This document shows positions 15,002 through 24,354 of a stretch of 47,094 nt of DNA, one piece after another (positions within the stretch are counted from its first letter, which is position 1; each line of letters begins with the position of its first letter). The translations under genes were made by a program, and so were the position numbers. The notes beneath the pieces were generated by a model, which worked only from the letters and a program-made list of their open reading frames with translations, was not told where the DNA came from and made no database searches. This stretch comes from Nonomuraea zeae (lineage in GTDB: Bacteria; Actinomycetota; Actinomycetes; Streptosporangiales; Streptosporangiaceae), in contig NZ_VCKX01000067.1 of NCBI RefSeq assembly GCF_005889725.1, forward strand, positions 1 to 47,094, in the 5' to 3' direction.

Positions 15002-16672
15002 ATGATCTTACGAACGCTCCTGATGAGCGCGCTGGCGCTCGGCGCACCGGCCGCCACCGCGCACGCGGAGACCGCGCGGCCGGCCATCACCTGGCAGAAG
15101 TGCCCCGGCTACTCCGACGACGTGCTGCGCGCGCGTGGGCTCAGAGACGCGGACTTCGCCGAGTTCAGACGCCTGCTCGGGCGTACGGAGTGCGGGACGC
15201 TCAGCGTGCCCCAGAGCTACGGCGATCCGGCGGGCAAGCAGCTCACCATCGCGCTGACCAGGCTCAAGGCCACCGGCCCCGAGGGCAGGCTGGGCAGCCT
15301 GGCGATCAATCCCGGCGGTCCGGGCAGCAGCGGCTACCTGATGCCGATCGACCTGGTCATGACCGGTGTCGGGCTGAACGGCCGCTACGACCTGATCGGT
15401 TTCGACCCGCGCGGCGTCGGCTACAGCACGAAGGCGAAGTGCCCGGCCGGCACTGTGGAGCGACCGCCACCGGGGCCGGTCACGGAGGAGCTGGCCAGAG
15501 CCGTCTACAGCAACGTGATCAAGGACAACCAGGCGTGCGCGAGCTCGAACCCCGGCTTCTTCGGCGCGCTCACGACCGCGAACGTGGCCCGCGACCTCGA
15601 CCGGATCCGCGCCGCGCTGGGCGAAAGCCGGCTGAGCTACGTCGGCGTGTCCTGGGGCACCTGGCTGGGGACGGTCTACCGCAGCCTCTTCCCCGACCGG
15701 GTCCACCGCATGTGGCTGGACAGCGTGGCGCTGCCCGTGCCCAGGCTCGACGTCTTCACGCAGGGACGCGCGGAGGCCGCCGACCGCGACTTCCAGCGGA
15801 TGGCGGCGTGGCTCGCCGAGCGGGACGCCGCCTACGGGCTCGGCTCGTCCAAGGACGAGGTGGTCGCCACGCTCACCGAGATGCGGACGTCGTACGACGC
15901 CGAGCCTCTCACCTTCACCGACGTGGACCTCACCGTGGATGGGCGGCTGATCGCCGACATAGGGAGCCAGCCCAGCGTGGCCTGGCCGGAGCTGGGCCCG
16001 GTGCTGAAGGAGCTGAAGGACGCCACCGGACCGGAGGCGCCGCCGACGATCAAGCGGATCTTCGGCGAGCAGCCGCCGCCCCCGCCCGCCGACGCGCCTG
16101 AGCGGAACAACCCGGCGGCGAACCTCGCGTTCTTCTGCAACGAGGACTCGGGGCCGCGTACGTTCGAGTCGGCCTGGAACGCATATCAGCGGCGGCTGGT
16201 GCGCTTCCCGGTGACCGGCGAGGCCGGCATGTTCTTCCCCCGGTGCGCCGGGTGGCCGCTGCCGGTGCAGACCACGCGCCTGCGGCACTCGGGCGGCTCG
16301 CTCATGCTCTCCGGCCACCTGCACGAGAGCCCGTCGCCGTACGAGTGGACGCTCCAGACGCGGGCGGCCATCGGCGGGAGCGTGGTGACCGTGGACGACG
16401 ACATGCACGCCTCGGCGCTCCGGGTGCCCGGCTGCGTGACCAAGATGATCGACTACTTCGAGAAGGGGCGGCGGACCAGCACGTGCCCGGGGGTGCCGGT
16501 GCCGGACTCCACCGAGCTCCAGCCGTCGCCGGGCTCCCCGGCTGAGGCCACGCTCCCGGCTGCGACCGCGTTCCCCACTGTGGCCGGGCTCCCCGCTGGG
16601 GCCGCGTTCCCCACTGTGGCCGGGCTCTCCGCTGGGACCGCGTTCCCCACTGTGGCCGGGCTCCCCGGCTGA
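15002..16672 (+). CDS. Secreted TAP-type alpha/beta hydrolase (tripeptidyl-aminopeptidase-like)
   Basis: A 556-residue alpha/beta hydrolase with an export signal (ILRTLLMSALALGAPAATAHA). INPGGPGSSGY forms the oxyanion-region motif and GVSWGTW holds the nucleophile Ser217. His469 in DDDMHAS fits the catalytic His. The segment where this family has G-x-L-D-P-x-T-P reads SGHLHESPSPYEW (His441, Glu442), so the usual catalytic Asp seems replaced. The enzyme may use Glu442, or may be impaired. The C-terminus ends in three copies of AFPTVAGL-type repeats outside the fold. Typical substrates are N-terminal tripeptides, but small-molecule esters are possible. Confidence 0.85.
   Translation: MILRTLLMSALALGAPAATAHAETARPAITWQKCPGYSDDVLRARGLRDADFAEFRRLLGRTECGTLSVPQSYGDPAGKQLTIALTRLKATGPEGRLGSLAINPGGPGSSGYLMPIDLVMTGVGLNGRYDLIGFDPRGVGYSTKAKCPAGTVERPPPGPVTEELARAVYSNVIKDNQACASSNPGFFGALTTANVARDLDRIRAALGESRLSYVGVSWGTWLGTVYRSLFPDRVHRMWLDSVALPVPRLDVFTQGRAEAADRDFQRMAAWLAERDAAYGLGSSKDEVVATLTEMRTSYDAEPLTFTDVDLTVDGRLIADIGSQPSVAWPELGPVLKELKDATGPEAPPTIKRIFGEQPPPPPADAPERNNPAANLAFFCNEDSGPRTFESAWNAYQRRLVRFPVTGEAGMFFPRCAGWPLPVQTTRLRHSGGSLMLSGHLHESPSPYEWTLQTRAAIGGSVVTVDDDMHASALRVPGCVTKMIDYFEKGRRTSTCPGVPVPDSTELQPSPGSPAEATLPAATAFPTVAGLPAGAAFPTVAGLSAGTAFPTVAGLPG
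16568..16669 (+). repeat. 36-bp in-frame tandem repeat at the hydrolase 3' end
   Basis: Units start at 16568, 16604 and 16640 (the last 30 bp long), each opening gcgttccccactgtggccgg and encoding AFPTVAGLPAGA, AFPTVAGLSAGT and AFPTVAGLPG. The stop codon follows directly. The near identity indicates recent expansion. Confidence 0.9.
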
Positions 16673-16681
16673 GCCGCCGGT

Positions 16682-17821
16682 TCAGCGACGGTCCAGGCCG
16701 GACAGCTGCCAGGCCAGCCGGCGGCGTACGGCCGGGATCCGGCCCGCCAGCCCGAGCACCAGGTTGCGCAGCGGGCGGCGGGCCGCGCTCGCGGTGGCCA
16801 GGGCCGTGAGCCTGCTCGCCAGCCCGACGACCTTCTCGGCCACCGGGCGGCGGGCGGCGGCGTAGGCGTCCAGCAGGTCCTGCGACCCGCCGCCGAGCAC
16901 CTTCGCCAGCGTCTCGCCGAGGGTGACGGCGTCCTCGATGCCGAGGTTCATGCCCTGGCCGCCGGCGGGCGAGTGCACGTGGGCCGCGTCGCCGGCGAGC
17001 AGGACGCGCCGGTCCCGGTAGGTGCCGGCGATGCGGTGGTGCACGCGGAACCTCGACCCCCAGACCACGTCCTCGACCACGGCGGGCACGGCCTTGGGAC
17101 CGCGGGTGTCGAGCAGCCGCTGCACGAACGCCGCGTCCGGCTCCTTGGGCGCGTCGTCCGCGGTGGCCACGATCCGGTAGAGCCCTCCGGGCAGGGGCGC
17201 CATGACCACCAGGCCGTCGGGCGAGAAGTACAGGATGACCTCGTCGTCCGGCACCCCGCCGCTGAGCCGGACGTCGGCCAGGGCGAACGACTCGGCGTAC
17301 GTGCCGCCGCCGAAGGGGATCCCGGACTGCTCGCGTACGAGGCTGTGCATGCCGTCGGCGCCCACCAGGTAGGACGCCCGCAGCTCGCGCCCGTCGTCGA
17401 GAGTGGCCGTGACGCCCGAACCGTCCTGCGCGATCGCGGTCACCCGCGCGGGCCGCACCACCTTGCCGCCCAGCTCCTCCAGCCGGGCCAGCAGGTACGC
17501 CTCCGTGTCCGCCTGGGAGATCATCAGCGTGTACGGGTACCGCGTCGGCAGCCCGTCGAAGGGCACGGGCACCAGCAGCCGGTCGCGGTCGCGGATCGTG
17601 AAGCGCGGCGTGTGCACCCCGCGGGCGGCCAGCGCGGCCGAGACCCCGTACGGCTCCAGCAGCTCCAGCGTCCTGGAGTGGACGACGGCGGCCCTGGAGG
17701 TGTTCGTCCCCTCGGCCTGACCGTCCACGACGACGACCTCGTGGCCGAGCCGGGTCAGGACGACGGCGGTCGTGAGCCCCACGGGGCCGGCGCCGACGAT
17801 GAGCACCCCGGTGTGGATCAT
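16682..17821 (-). CDS. FAD-dependent aromatic-type monooxygenase
   Basis: A 379-residue flavoprotein of the PheA/TfdB/UbiH group. The Rossmann motif VGAGPVG starts near residue 9, the middle DG motif is VGADGMHSLVREQSG, and GDAAHVHSPAGGQGMN (about 277-292) binds the flavin phosphate. It would hydroxylate or epoxidise a small aromatic or polyketide using NAD(P)H and O2; such enzymes also inactivate antibiotics such as tetracycline and rifamycin. ATG 17821 has GAGGAGG just upstream. It lies opposite a decayed tetR gene across a shared operator, which suggests it was once inducible by the regulator's ligand and may now be constitutive. It lacks the long C-terminal thioredoxin-like domain of some relatives. 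Confidence 0.9.
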   Translation of the reverse strand: MIHTGVLIVGAGPVGLTTAVVLTRLGHEVVVVDGQAEGTNTSRAAVVHSRTLELLEPYGVSAALAARGVHTPRFTIRDRDRLLVPVPFDGLPTRYPYTLMISQADTEAYLLARLEELGGKVVRPARVTAIAQDGSGVTATLDDGRELRASYLVGADGMHSLVREQSGIPFGGGTYAESFALADVRLSGGVPDDEVILYFSPDGLVVMAPLPGGLYRIVATADDAPKEPDAAFVQRLLDTRGPKAVPAVVEDVVWGSRFRVHHRIAGTYRDRRVLLAGDAAHVHSPAGGQGMNLGIEDAVTLGETLAKVLGGGSQDLLDAYAAARRPVAEKVVGLASRLTALATASAARRPLRNLVLGLAGRIPAVRRRLAWQLSGLDRR

Positions 17822-17850
17822 GTCTCCTCCTCGATTCAGGCCAACGTCCG

Positions 17851-17910
17851 TAGGCCAACACCTGTTGACACTAAACAGGCCTCCTCTAAATGTCAACATG
17901 CGTTGGCCTA
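17851..17910. promoter_or_regulatory. Paired TetR-type operator in overlapping divergent promoters
   Basis: TAGGCCAACACCTGTTGACA (17851-17870) is matched at 18 of 20 positions by the reverse complement of 17891-17910, with a 20-base spacer. Each arm contains a smaller palindrome (CAACA..TGTTG at 17857-17868 and CAAC....GTTG at 17894-17905). Minus-strand promoter: TTGACA at 17896-17891, 17 bases, TAGTGT at 17873-17868, driving the monooxygenase. Plus-strand promoter: TTGACA at 17865-17870, 16 bases, TAAATG at 17887-17892, whose start site would fall on the ATG at 17898. The arms cover the -35 boxes of both promoters, as expected for an autorepressed divergent pair. Confidence 0.75.
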
Positions 17911-18193
17911 CAGCCGTTGACACGAGCATCGGGGACGCGGGCGGCCAGGTCACGGCCCGCGCGCGGTTCGCCGCACGAGGGGGTCACGACCGCAACTCCT
18001 GTCCGTCGTGACCGCGCCGTCACAGGATCGGGCGCGGGCGCCGACGCGGGCCGGGCTGGTGTCCACGCAAATACTCGGAACCGCCCTATACCTATATGTC
18101 GTGAGATTGCCGCCCTGGACCGCCATGAACAGGGAAGAAGCCGTCGAGGCGATAGCCCCGGCCATTCACCGTCATCTCGATCTCGAATTGTGA
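17898..18193 (+). pseudogene. TetR-family regulator, internal deletion
   Basis: From ATG 17898 one frame gives MRWPTAVDTSIGDAGG and then ARARFAARG, which resembles helix 1 of a TetR DNA-binding domain, before drifting and stopping at 18011. Another frame, from about 17990, gives LVSTQILGTALYLYVVRLPP and then EAVEAIAPAIHRHLDLEL, a good match to the end of TetR C-terminal domains. About 95 codons remain of an expected 190-200, so the rest of the helix-turn-helix and most of the ligand pocket are missing and the parts are out of frame. This is a remnant, not a short functional gene. It lies directly beside its presumed operator and target. The C-terminal match is firmer than the N-terminal one. 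Confidence 0.68.
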
Positions 18194-18237
18194 TGAAACA
18201 CCGGTCCCACCATTCACTGGCGCACCACATGCCCTCT

Positions 18238-18266
18238 TTGCACACACATTCAGATCATGTTAGATG
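18238..18266 (+). promoter_or_regulatory. Weak candidate promoter of the glp-type operon
   Basis: TTGCAC (18238-18243), 17 bases, TAGATG (18261-18266). This would start transcription about 20 bases before the GTG at 18293. The -10 box departs from TANNNT at its last base. Confidence 0.3.
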
Positions 18267-18292
18267 GAGGGGACAAGAAAGGACCGGCCACA

Positions 18293-19384
18293 GTGACGCT
18301 GATTCTCGATGGCGTCTCCGTACGGCAGCGCGGGGAGACCTGGCTCGACGACATTCGCCTCGAATTATCGAATGGAATGACCACCCTCGTCGGCCCCATG
18401 ACCGCGGGAAAGACGACGTTGATGCGCGTCGCCGCCGGATTGCTGCCGCCGGATTCGGGCCGCGTGGTGGTCGACGGAAAAGATGTCACCGCGATTCCCG
18501 TGCGAAAGCGCTCGGTCGCATTCGTCTATCAGCAATTCATTAATTATCCGTCGCTGAGCGTCTATGAGAACATCGCCTCCCCGCTCCGCCTCGATCCGGC
18601 CTTCCACCGCGAGGGCATCGACCGGCGGGTCCGCGAGGTGGCCGAGCTCATGGGGATCTCCGGCCTGCTCGACCGACGGCCCGCCGAGCTGTCGGGCGGC
18701 CAGCAGCAGCGCACCGCCATCGCCCGCGCCCTGGCCAGGCCCGTGGACGTGCTGCTGCTCGACGAGCCGCTGGCCAACCTGGACTTCAAGCTCCGCGAGC
18801 AGCTCAGGGCCGACCTCAAGACCATGTTCGCCGGCTCGCGCGGCGTGGTCCTCTACTCCACCGCCGATCCGAACGAGGCCCTGACCTTCGCCGCGCCCAC
18901 CGTGGTCCTCGGCGAGGGCCGGATCCAGAGCGTCGGCGACGCCGCGGACATGTACGCCCGCCCTCCTTCGCTGGCCGTGGCCGCCACGCTCAGCGACCCG
19001 CCGCTCAACCTGCTGCCCGGCGTCGTGCGCGACGGCCGCATCGAGTGCCTCGGCACCTCGTTCCCCGCCCCGCGCGCGCACGCGTCGGGACACAACGTCA
19101 TGCTCGCCGTGCGCCCGCACCAGGTGACGATCGCCCGCGACACCCCGGGCGCGCTGGAGCTGCCCGCCGAGATCCGGCTGGCGGAGGTCACCGGCAGCGC
19201 GACCTTCCTGCACCTGCTGCTGGAGGGCAGCCGCCACCTGGTCGCCCACCTGCCGGGGACCCAGCTCTTCACCCCCGGCGAGTCCACGGTCGCGTACGTG
19301 GACCCCGCCCACATCTTCGTCTTCGACGAGGCCGGCGGACGGCTGCTGGCCACCAGCGCGGCGGAGGTCGACCTGCATGGCTGA
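18293..19384 (+). CDS. glpS: ABC importer ATPase, GlpS-like
   Basis: A 363-residue ATPase of the sugar-importer type with a C-terminal TOBE-like regulatory region. Walker A reads GPMTAGKTT (residues 34-42), an unusual form also typical of GlpS. Q-loop VYQQFINYPSLSVYENI, signature LSGGQQQRTAIARAL and Walker B LLLDEPLANLD are intact; the H-loop region reads YSTADPNEAL, with no His. These are features I associate with GlpS of the rhizobial glycerol importer. GTG 18293 is chosen for AAAGGA 9 bases upstream; ATG 18257 is an alternative without a ribosome site. The first 270 bases are AT-richer than the rest. It overlaps the next ATPase gene by 8 bases. Confidence 0.82.
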   Translation: MTLILDGVSVRQRGETWLDDIRLELSNGMTTLVGPMTAGKTTLMRVAAGLLPPDSGRVVVDGKDVTAIPVRKRSVAFVYQQFINYPSLSVYENIASPLRLDPAFHREGIDRRVREVAELMGISGLLDRRPAELSGGQQQRTAIARALARPVDVLLLDEPLANLDFKLREQLRADLKTMFAGSRGVVLYSTADPNEALTFAAPTVVLGEGRIQSVGDAADMYARPPSLAVAATLSDPPLNLLPGVVRDGRIECLGTSFPAPRAHASGHNVMLAVRPHQVTIARDTPGALELPAEIRLAEVTGSATFLHLLLEGSRHLVAHLPGTQLFTPGESTVAYVDPAHIFVFDEAGGRLLATSAAEVDLHG

Positions 19385-20467
19385 CATCCGGCTGGAAGGC
19401 GTGGGCCACAGCTACGACGGGGGCGCGACCTGGGCGCTCAAGCCGATGACGTGGACCTGGCGCAGCGCCAGGGCGTACGCGCTGCTCGGCCCCAGCGGCT
19501 GCGGCAAGACCACGCTGCTGAACATCATCTCGGGCCTCCTGACCCCCACGGTCGGCCGGATCTGGTTCGACGACCGCGAGGTCACCGACGTGCCCACCGC
19601 GGGCCGCAACATCGCGCAGGTCTTCCAGTTCCCGGTCCTGTACGAGGAGATGTCGGTCTACGACAACCTCGCCTTCCCCCTCCGCAACCGGAGATATCCG
19701 AAAGAGGAGATCGACCGCCGCGTCCGCCAGGTCTCGGAGCTCCTGGGCCTCGACCAGGTGCTCCGCCGCAGGTCACGCCGCCTCGACCCGGGCCGGCAGC
19801 AGATCGTCAGCCTGGGCCGCGGCCTCGTCCGCTCCCAGGTCGCGGCGGTCCTGCTGGACGAGCCGCTCACGGTGGTGGACCCGGCGCTGAAGTGGACGCT
19901 GCGCAGCAAGCTCAAGGAGATCCACCGCGACACCGGCCACACGCTCATCTACGTCACCCACGACCAGACCGAGGCGCTGACGTTCGCCGACGAGGTCGTG
20001 GTACTCAACGACGGGGCGATCGTGCAGGCGGGCGAGCCGGCCGAGCTGTTCCTGTCGCCCGCGCACGAGTTCGTCGGGCACTTCATCGGCTCGCCGGGCA
20101 TGAACATGCTGCCCGCCGAGATCGTCGGCGACGTCGTCCGGGTCGGGCAGGCGGACGTGGGCAGCGTCGCGGGCGAGCTGCCGCCGGGTCCCGTCCGGAT
20201 CGGGGTGCGCCCGGAGTTCGTCCGGATCAGCGGCGCGCGCACCAGCCCCGGCGTGGCCGCCCGGGTGACCGGGATCGACCGGATGGGCGCGTACGACCTC
20301 GTGCACGCGCAGGTCAGCGGGCACCCGCTGATCGCCAAGGCGGAGGCGGGCTCCGCCTACGCGCCGGACACCGTCGAGTTCCTGCACTTCCCCGCGGATC
20401 GGACGTTCCTGTTCCGTGACGAGGTCCGGTGCGGCTCGCTCGCACCCCTGAACGGAAGGGGCCAGGA

Positions 20468-20471
<4 letters not shown>
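19377..20471 (+). CDS. glpT: ABC importer ATPase, GlpT-like, degenerate signature motif
   Basis: The second ATPase of the operon, 364 residues. Walker A GPSGCGKTT and Walker B AAVLLDEPLTVVDPALKW are normal, as is the H-loop YVTHDQTEAL. The signature LSGGQ is replaced by LDPGRQQIVSLGRGLVR (about residues 131-147). GlpT of the glycerol system shares the loss of LSGGQ and the DEPLTVxDPxLKW text, as I recall it. The transporter would therefore have one consensus and one degenerate ATP site. The C-terminal TOBE-like domain includes VRIGVRPEFVRIS. It overlaps the preceding gene by 8 bases and the permease gene by 4. Confidence 0.83.
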
Positions 20472-21421
<950 letters not shown>

Positions 21422-21425
21422 GGTG

Positions 21426-22247
21426 ATGGCCAGGCACACCGGCCGGCGGCTCCCCTGGGCCCGCACGGTCTTCTGGCTCTACGTGGTCACGCTCATGCTG
21501 CCGCTGCTGTGGATGTTCGGCATGTCGATCCGCCCCAACGAGGACATCCTCGGCAGTTTCGCGCTCGTGCCGCAGCGCGTCACATTCGACAACTACGTCA
21601 CCTTCTTCACGGACTCCGCCTGGTATTCGAGCTATCTGAACAGCATCATCTACACGTCGATGAACGCCGTCATGTCGCTCATCGTGGCACTCCCCGCCGC
21701 ATACGCGTTCTCGCGTTTCAGATTCGCCGGGGACAAACATCTGTTCTTCTGGTTGCTGACCAATCGCATGGCGCCGCCGGCGGTTTTCCTGCTGCCGTTC
21801 TTCCAGATTTATCAGAGCGTGGGGCTCTTCGACACGCATCTCGGCGTGGCCATCGCGCACATGCTCTTCAACGTCCCGCTGGCCGTGTGGATACTCGAAG
21901 GATTCATGTCGGGAATTCCCCGGGAAATTGACGAGACCGCGGCGATCGACGGATATTCGCTGCCCCGGTTCTTCATCCGCATCTTCCTGCCGATGATCCG
22001 CTCCGCGCTCGGCGTGACCGCGTTCTTCTGCTTCATGTTCAGCTGGGTCGAGCTGCTGATCGCCAGGACGATCACCTCGGTCAACGCCAAGCCGATAGCC
22101 GCGACCATGACCAGAACGGTCAGCGCGGCCGGCGTGGACTGGGGCCTGCTGGCGGCGGCCGGAGTTCTGACCATCGTTCCGGGCGCGATCGTCATTTGGT
22201 TCGTCCGGAATTACATCGCCAAGGGCTTCGCCCTGGGAAGGGTCTGA
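21426..22247 (+). CDS. glpQ: ABC importer permease, GlpQ-like
   Basis: A 273-residue MalG-type permease. Six spans begin VFWLYVVTLMLPLLWMFGMS. The EAA loop is EIDETAAIDGYSLPRFFIRIFLP. I prefer ATG 21426 over GTG 21423 because GGGGAGG then lies 7 rather than 4 bases upstream. It begins 4 bases after the GlpP-like stop and ends 2 bases before the small membrane gene. The middle part (about 21600-21960) is noticeably less GC-rich than the flanks. Confidence 0.83.
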   Translation: MARHTGRRLPWARTVFWLYVVTLMLPLLWMFGMSIRPNEDILGSFALVPQRVTFDNYVTFFTDSAWYSSYLNSIIYTSMNAVMSLIVALPAAYAFSRFRFAGDKHLFFWLLTNRMAPPAVFLLPFFQIYQSVGLFDTHLGVAIAHMLFNVPLAVWILEGFMSGIPREIDETAAIDGYSLPRFFIRIFLPMIRSALGVTAFFCFMFSWVELLIARTITSVNAKPIAATMTRTVSAAGVDWGLLAAAGVLTIVPGAIVIWFVRNYIAKGFALGRV

Positions 22248-22249
22248 CC

Positions 22250-22525
22250 ATGCTCGAGTGGATGGTGTGGACCGCCCCCACGGCCCTGGTGTTCGCCGGG
22301 CTCGCCCTGCTGCTGGTCGTCATGGCGGTCTGGGCCCGGGTCTCCCCTCCCGTGGCCAGGCGCGGCTTCCTGCGCATCGAGACCGATCGAGGGGATCGGC
22401 TGTACATCGGCCTGATCAGCGCCGCCGTCGTACTGGCCGGCTGGATCGCAGTCACCGACCTGTCCATGTGGCTCGCGCTCGGCTGCGCGCTGCTGGTGGC
22501 GGTCGTGATCGGGATATGGGGCTAA
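22250..22525 (+). CDS. glpU: DUF2160 small membrane protein, GlpU-like
   Basis: A 91-residue protein with two or three membrane spans: WTAPTALVFAGLALLLVVMAVW, then GLISAAVVLAGWIAV and ALGCALLVAVVIGIWG. Between them is SPPVARRGFLRIETDRGDRLYIG. This is the DUF2160 pattern; the corresponding rhizobial gene is glpU, whose role in the transporter is not established. Its place between the permeases and the binding protein is the same as in glpSTPQUV, and this is the best single marker for the identity of the operon. Confidence 0.85.
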   Translation: MLEWMVWTAPTALVFAGLALLLVVMAVWARVSPPVARRGFLRIETDRGDRLYIGLISAAVVLAGWIAVTDLSMWLALGCALLVAVVIGIWG

Positions 22526-22544
22526 CAGAAGAGGAGCCAAGTCG

Positions 22545-24314
22545 ATGAGGCATCGCGCAGGCAGGTCCGCGGCCGTAGGTCTGACCGTGCTCGTCCTGAC
22601 AGTGGCCGGTTGCACGCAGAGTGCGGAGAAGCCCACGAGCGATTTCAAGGAGTCCGACGGCAAGGCCGCGGCACAGCGATGGGTCTCGGAGGAGTTCACG
22701 CCGAGCACCCTGTCCAAGGATCAGCAGCTCGCGGAGATGGACTGGTTCACCAAGGCCGCGGCCCCCTACCGGGGGATGCAGATCAACGTGGTCTCCGAGA
22801 CGATCACCACGCACGAGTACGAGTCGCAGCAGCTGGCCAAGGCGTTCACCGAGATCACCGGGATCAAGATCAAGCATGACCTGATCCAGGAAGGTGACGT
22901 CATCGAGAAGCTCCAGACCCAGATCCAGGGCAACCAGAACATCTACGACGCGTACGTCAACGACTCCGACCTCATCGGCACGCACTCGCGCGGCGACTAC
23001 GTGGTCCCGCTGTCGGACTACATGGCGGGCGAGGGCAAGTCCGTCACCTCGCCCACGCTCGACCTGAACGACTTCATCGGCATCAGCTTCACCACCGGCC
23101 CGGACAAGAAGATCTACCAGCTGCCCGACCAGCAGTTCGCCAACCTCTACTGGTTCCGCTACGACTGGTTCACCGACCCGGCGATCAAGAAGCAGTTCAA
23201 GGACGCCTACGGCTACGACCTCGGCGTCCCGGTCAACTGGGCGGCCTACGAGGACATCGCCGACTTCTTCACCAACAAGGTCAACGGCAACGGGACCGTG
23301 GACGGCAAGAAGGTCTACGGCCACATGGACTACGGCAGGAAGGACCCGTCGCTGGGCTGGCGCTTCACCGACGCGTGGCTGTCCATGGCGGGCAACGGCG
23401 ACCCCGGCATCCCCAACGGCCTGCCGGTGGACGAGTGGGGCATCAGGGTCGAGAACTGCCGCCCGGTCGGCTCGTCCGTCACCCGCGGCGGCGACACCAA
23501 CGGCCCCGCCTCGGTCTACGCGCTCACCAAGTACGTGGACTGGCTGAAGAAGTACGCCCCCAAGGAGGCGGCGGGCATGAACTTCAGCGAGGCGGGCCCG
23601 GTCCCCGCGCAGGGCAACATCGCCCAGCAGATCTTCTGGTACACCACGTTCACGGCCGACATGACCAAGGCGGGGCTGCCGGTCGTCAACGCCGACGGCA
23701 CGCCCAAGTGGCGCATCGCGCCGAGCCCGCACGGCTCGTACTGGAAGACCGGCAACAAGCTCGGCTACCAGGACGCCGGCTCGTGGACGCTGCTGAAGAA
23801 CACGCCGCAGGACCGCAGGGCGGCGGCCTGGCTGTACGCGCAGTTCGTCACCTCGAAGACGGTGTCGCTGAAGAAGTCGATCACCGGCCTGACCTTCATC
23901 CGCGACTCCGACATCAGGAGCGACTACTTCGCCCAGAACGCCAAGAAGTACGGCGGCCTCATCGAGTTCTACGGCTCGCCCGCCCGCAAGCAGTGGACCC
24001 CGACCGGGACGAACGTGCCGGACTACCCGAAGCTCGCCCAGCTCTGGTGGCAGAACGTGGCCACCGCCGTGACCGGCGAGACGACGGCCCAGCAGTCGAT
24101 GGACAACCTGGCCAAGCAGCAGGACGACATCCTGTCCAGGCTGGAGCGGCGCGGCTACGGCGGCAACTGCGCGCCCAAGCTGAACCAGGAGCGCCCCGCC
24201 CAGTACTGGCTCGACCAGCCGGGCGCGCCCGCGCCGAAGCTGGCCGACGAGCGCGGCAAGCCGGAGACGCTGGACTACGACAAGCTGATCGCCACCTGGA
24301 AGCAGGGCAACTGA
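22545..24314 (+). CDS. glpV: Solute-binding lipoprotein, GlpV-like
   Basis: A 589-residue binding protein, longer than most sugar binders but the expected size for GlpV. The lipobox is LTVAGC with lipidated Cys23, followed by a helical stretch and YRGMQINVVSETITTHEYES at the start of the first lobe. GAGGAG precedes ATG 22545. It delivers substrate to the two permeases. A glycerol or related polyol is likely by family. However, no glycerol kinase or glycerol-3-phosphate dehydrogenase gene is nearby, unlike the rhizobial operon, so the true substrate needs testing. It ends the operon; a strong hairpin follows. Confidence 0.82.
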   Translation: MRHRAGRSAAVGLTVLVLTVAGCTQSAEKPTSDFKESDGKAAAQRWVSEEFTPSTLSKDQQLAEMDWFTKAAAPYRGMQINVVSETITTHEYESQQLAKAFTEITGIKIKHDLIQEGDVIEKLQTQIQGNQNIYDAYVNDSDLIGTHSRGDYVVPLSDYMAGEGKSVTSPTLDLNDFIGISFTTGPDKKIYQLPDQQFANLYWFRYDWFTDPAIKKQFKDAYGYDLGVPVNWAAYEDIADFFTNKVNGNGTVDGKKVYGHMDYGRKDPSLGWRFTDAWLSMAGNGDPGIPNGLPVDEWGIRVENCRPVGSSVTRGGDTNGPASVYALTKYVDWLKKYAPKEAAGMNFSEAGPVPAQGNIAQQIFWYTTFTADMTKAGLPVVNADGTPKWRIAPSPHGSYWKTGNKLGYQDAGSWTLLKNTPQDRRAAAWLYAQFVTSKTVSLKKSITGLTFIRDSDIRSDYFAQNAKKYGGLIEFYGSPARKQWTPTGTNVPDYPKLAQLWWQNVATAVTGETTAQQSMDNLAKQQDDILSRLERRGYGGNCAPKLNQERPAQYWLDQPGAPAPKLADERGKPETLDYDKLIATWKQGN

Positions 24315-24319
24315 GGAGG

Positions 24320-24351
24320 GACCGCCGCCCGTGGCAGGCCGGGCGGCGGTC
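24320..24351. terminator. Hairpin at convergent operon ends
   Basis: GACCGCCGCCCG (24320-24331), 8-base loop, CGGGCGGCGGTC (24340-24351): 12 perfect base pairs between the converging glpV-like and hydrolase genes. It has no clear T-run. A bidirectional terminator is the natural reading. Confidence 0.7.
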
Positions 24352-24354
24352 GTC

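Noticed and set aside
12466..16101. A 1211-codon open frame on the plus strand
   Set aside because: It runs antisense to the DUF4434-like gene and out of frame across the SDR and hydrolase genes. The translation is Arg/Pro/Gly/Ala-rich and has no recognisable fold.
17890..18543. A 217-codon plus-strand frame across the operator and the start of the glpS-like gene
   Set aside because: It has no helix-turn-helix or other domain and overlaps the glpS-like coding sequence in another frame. The TetR similarity lies in the two other frames.
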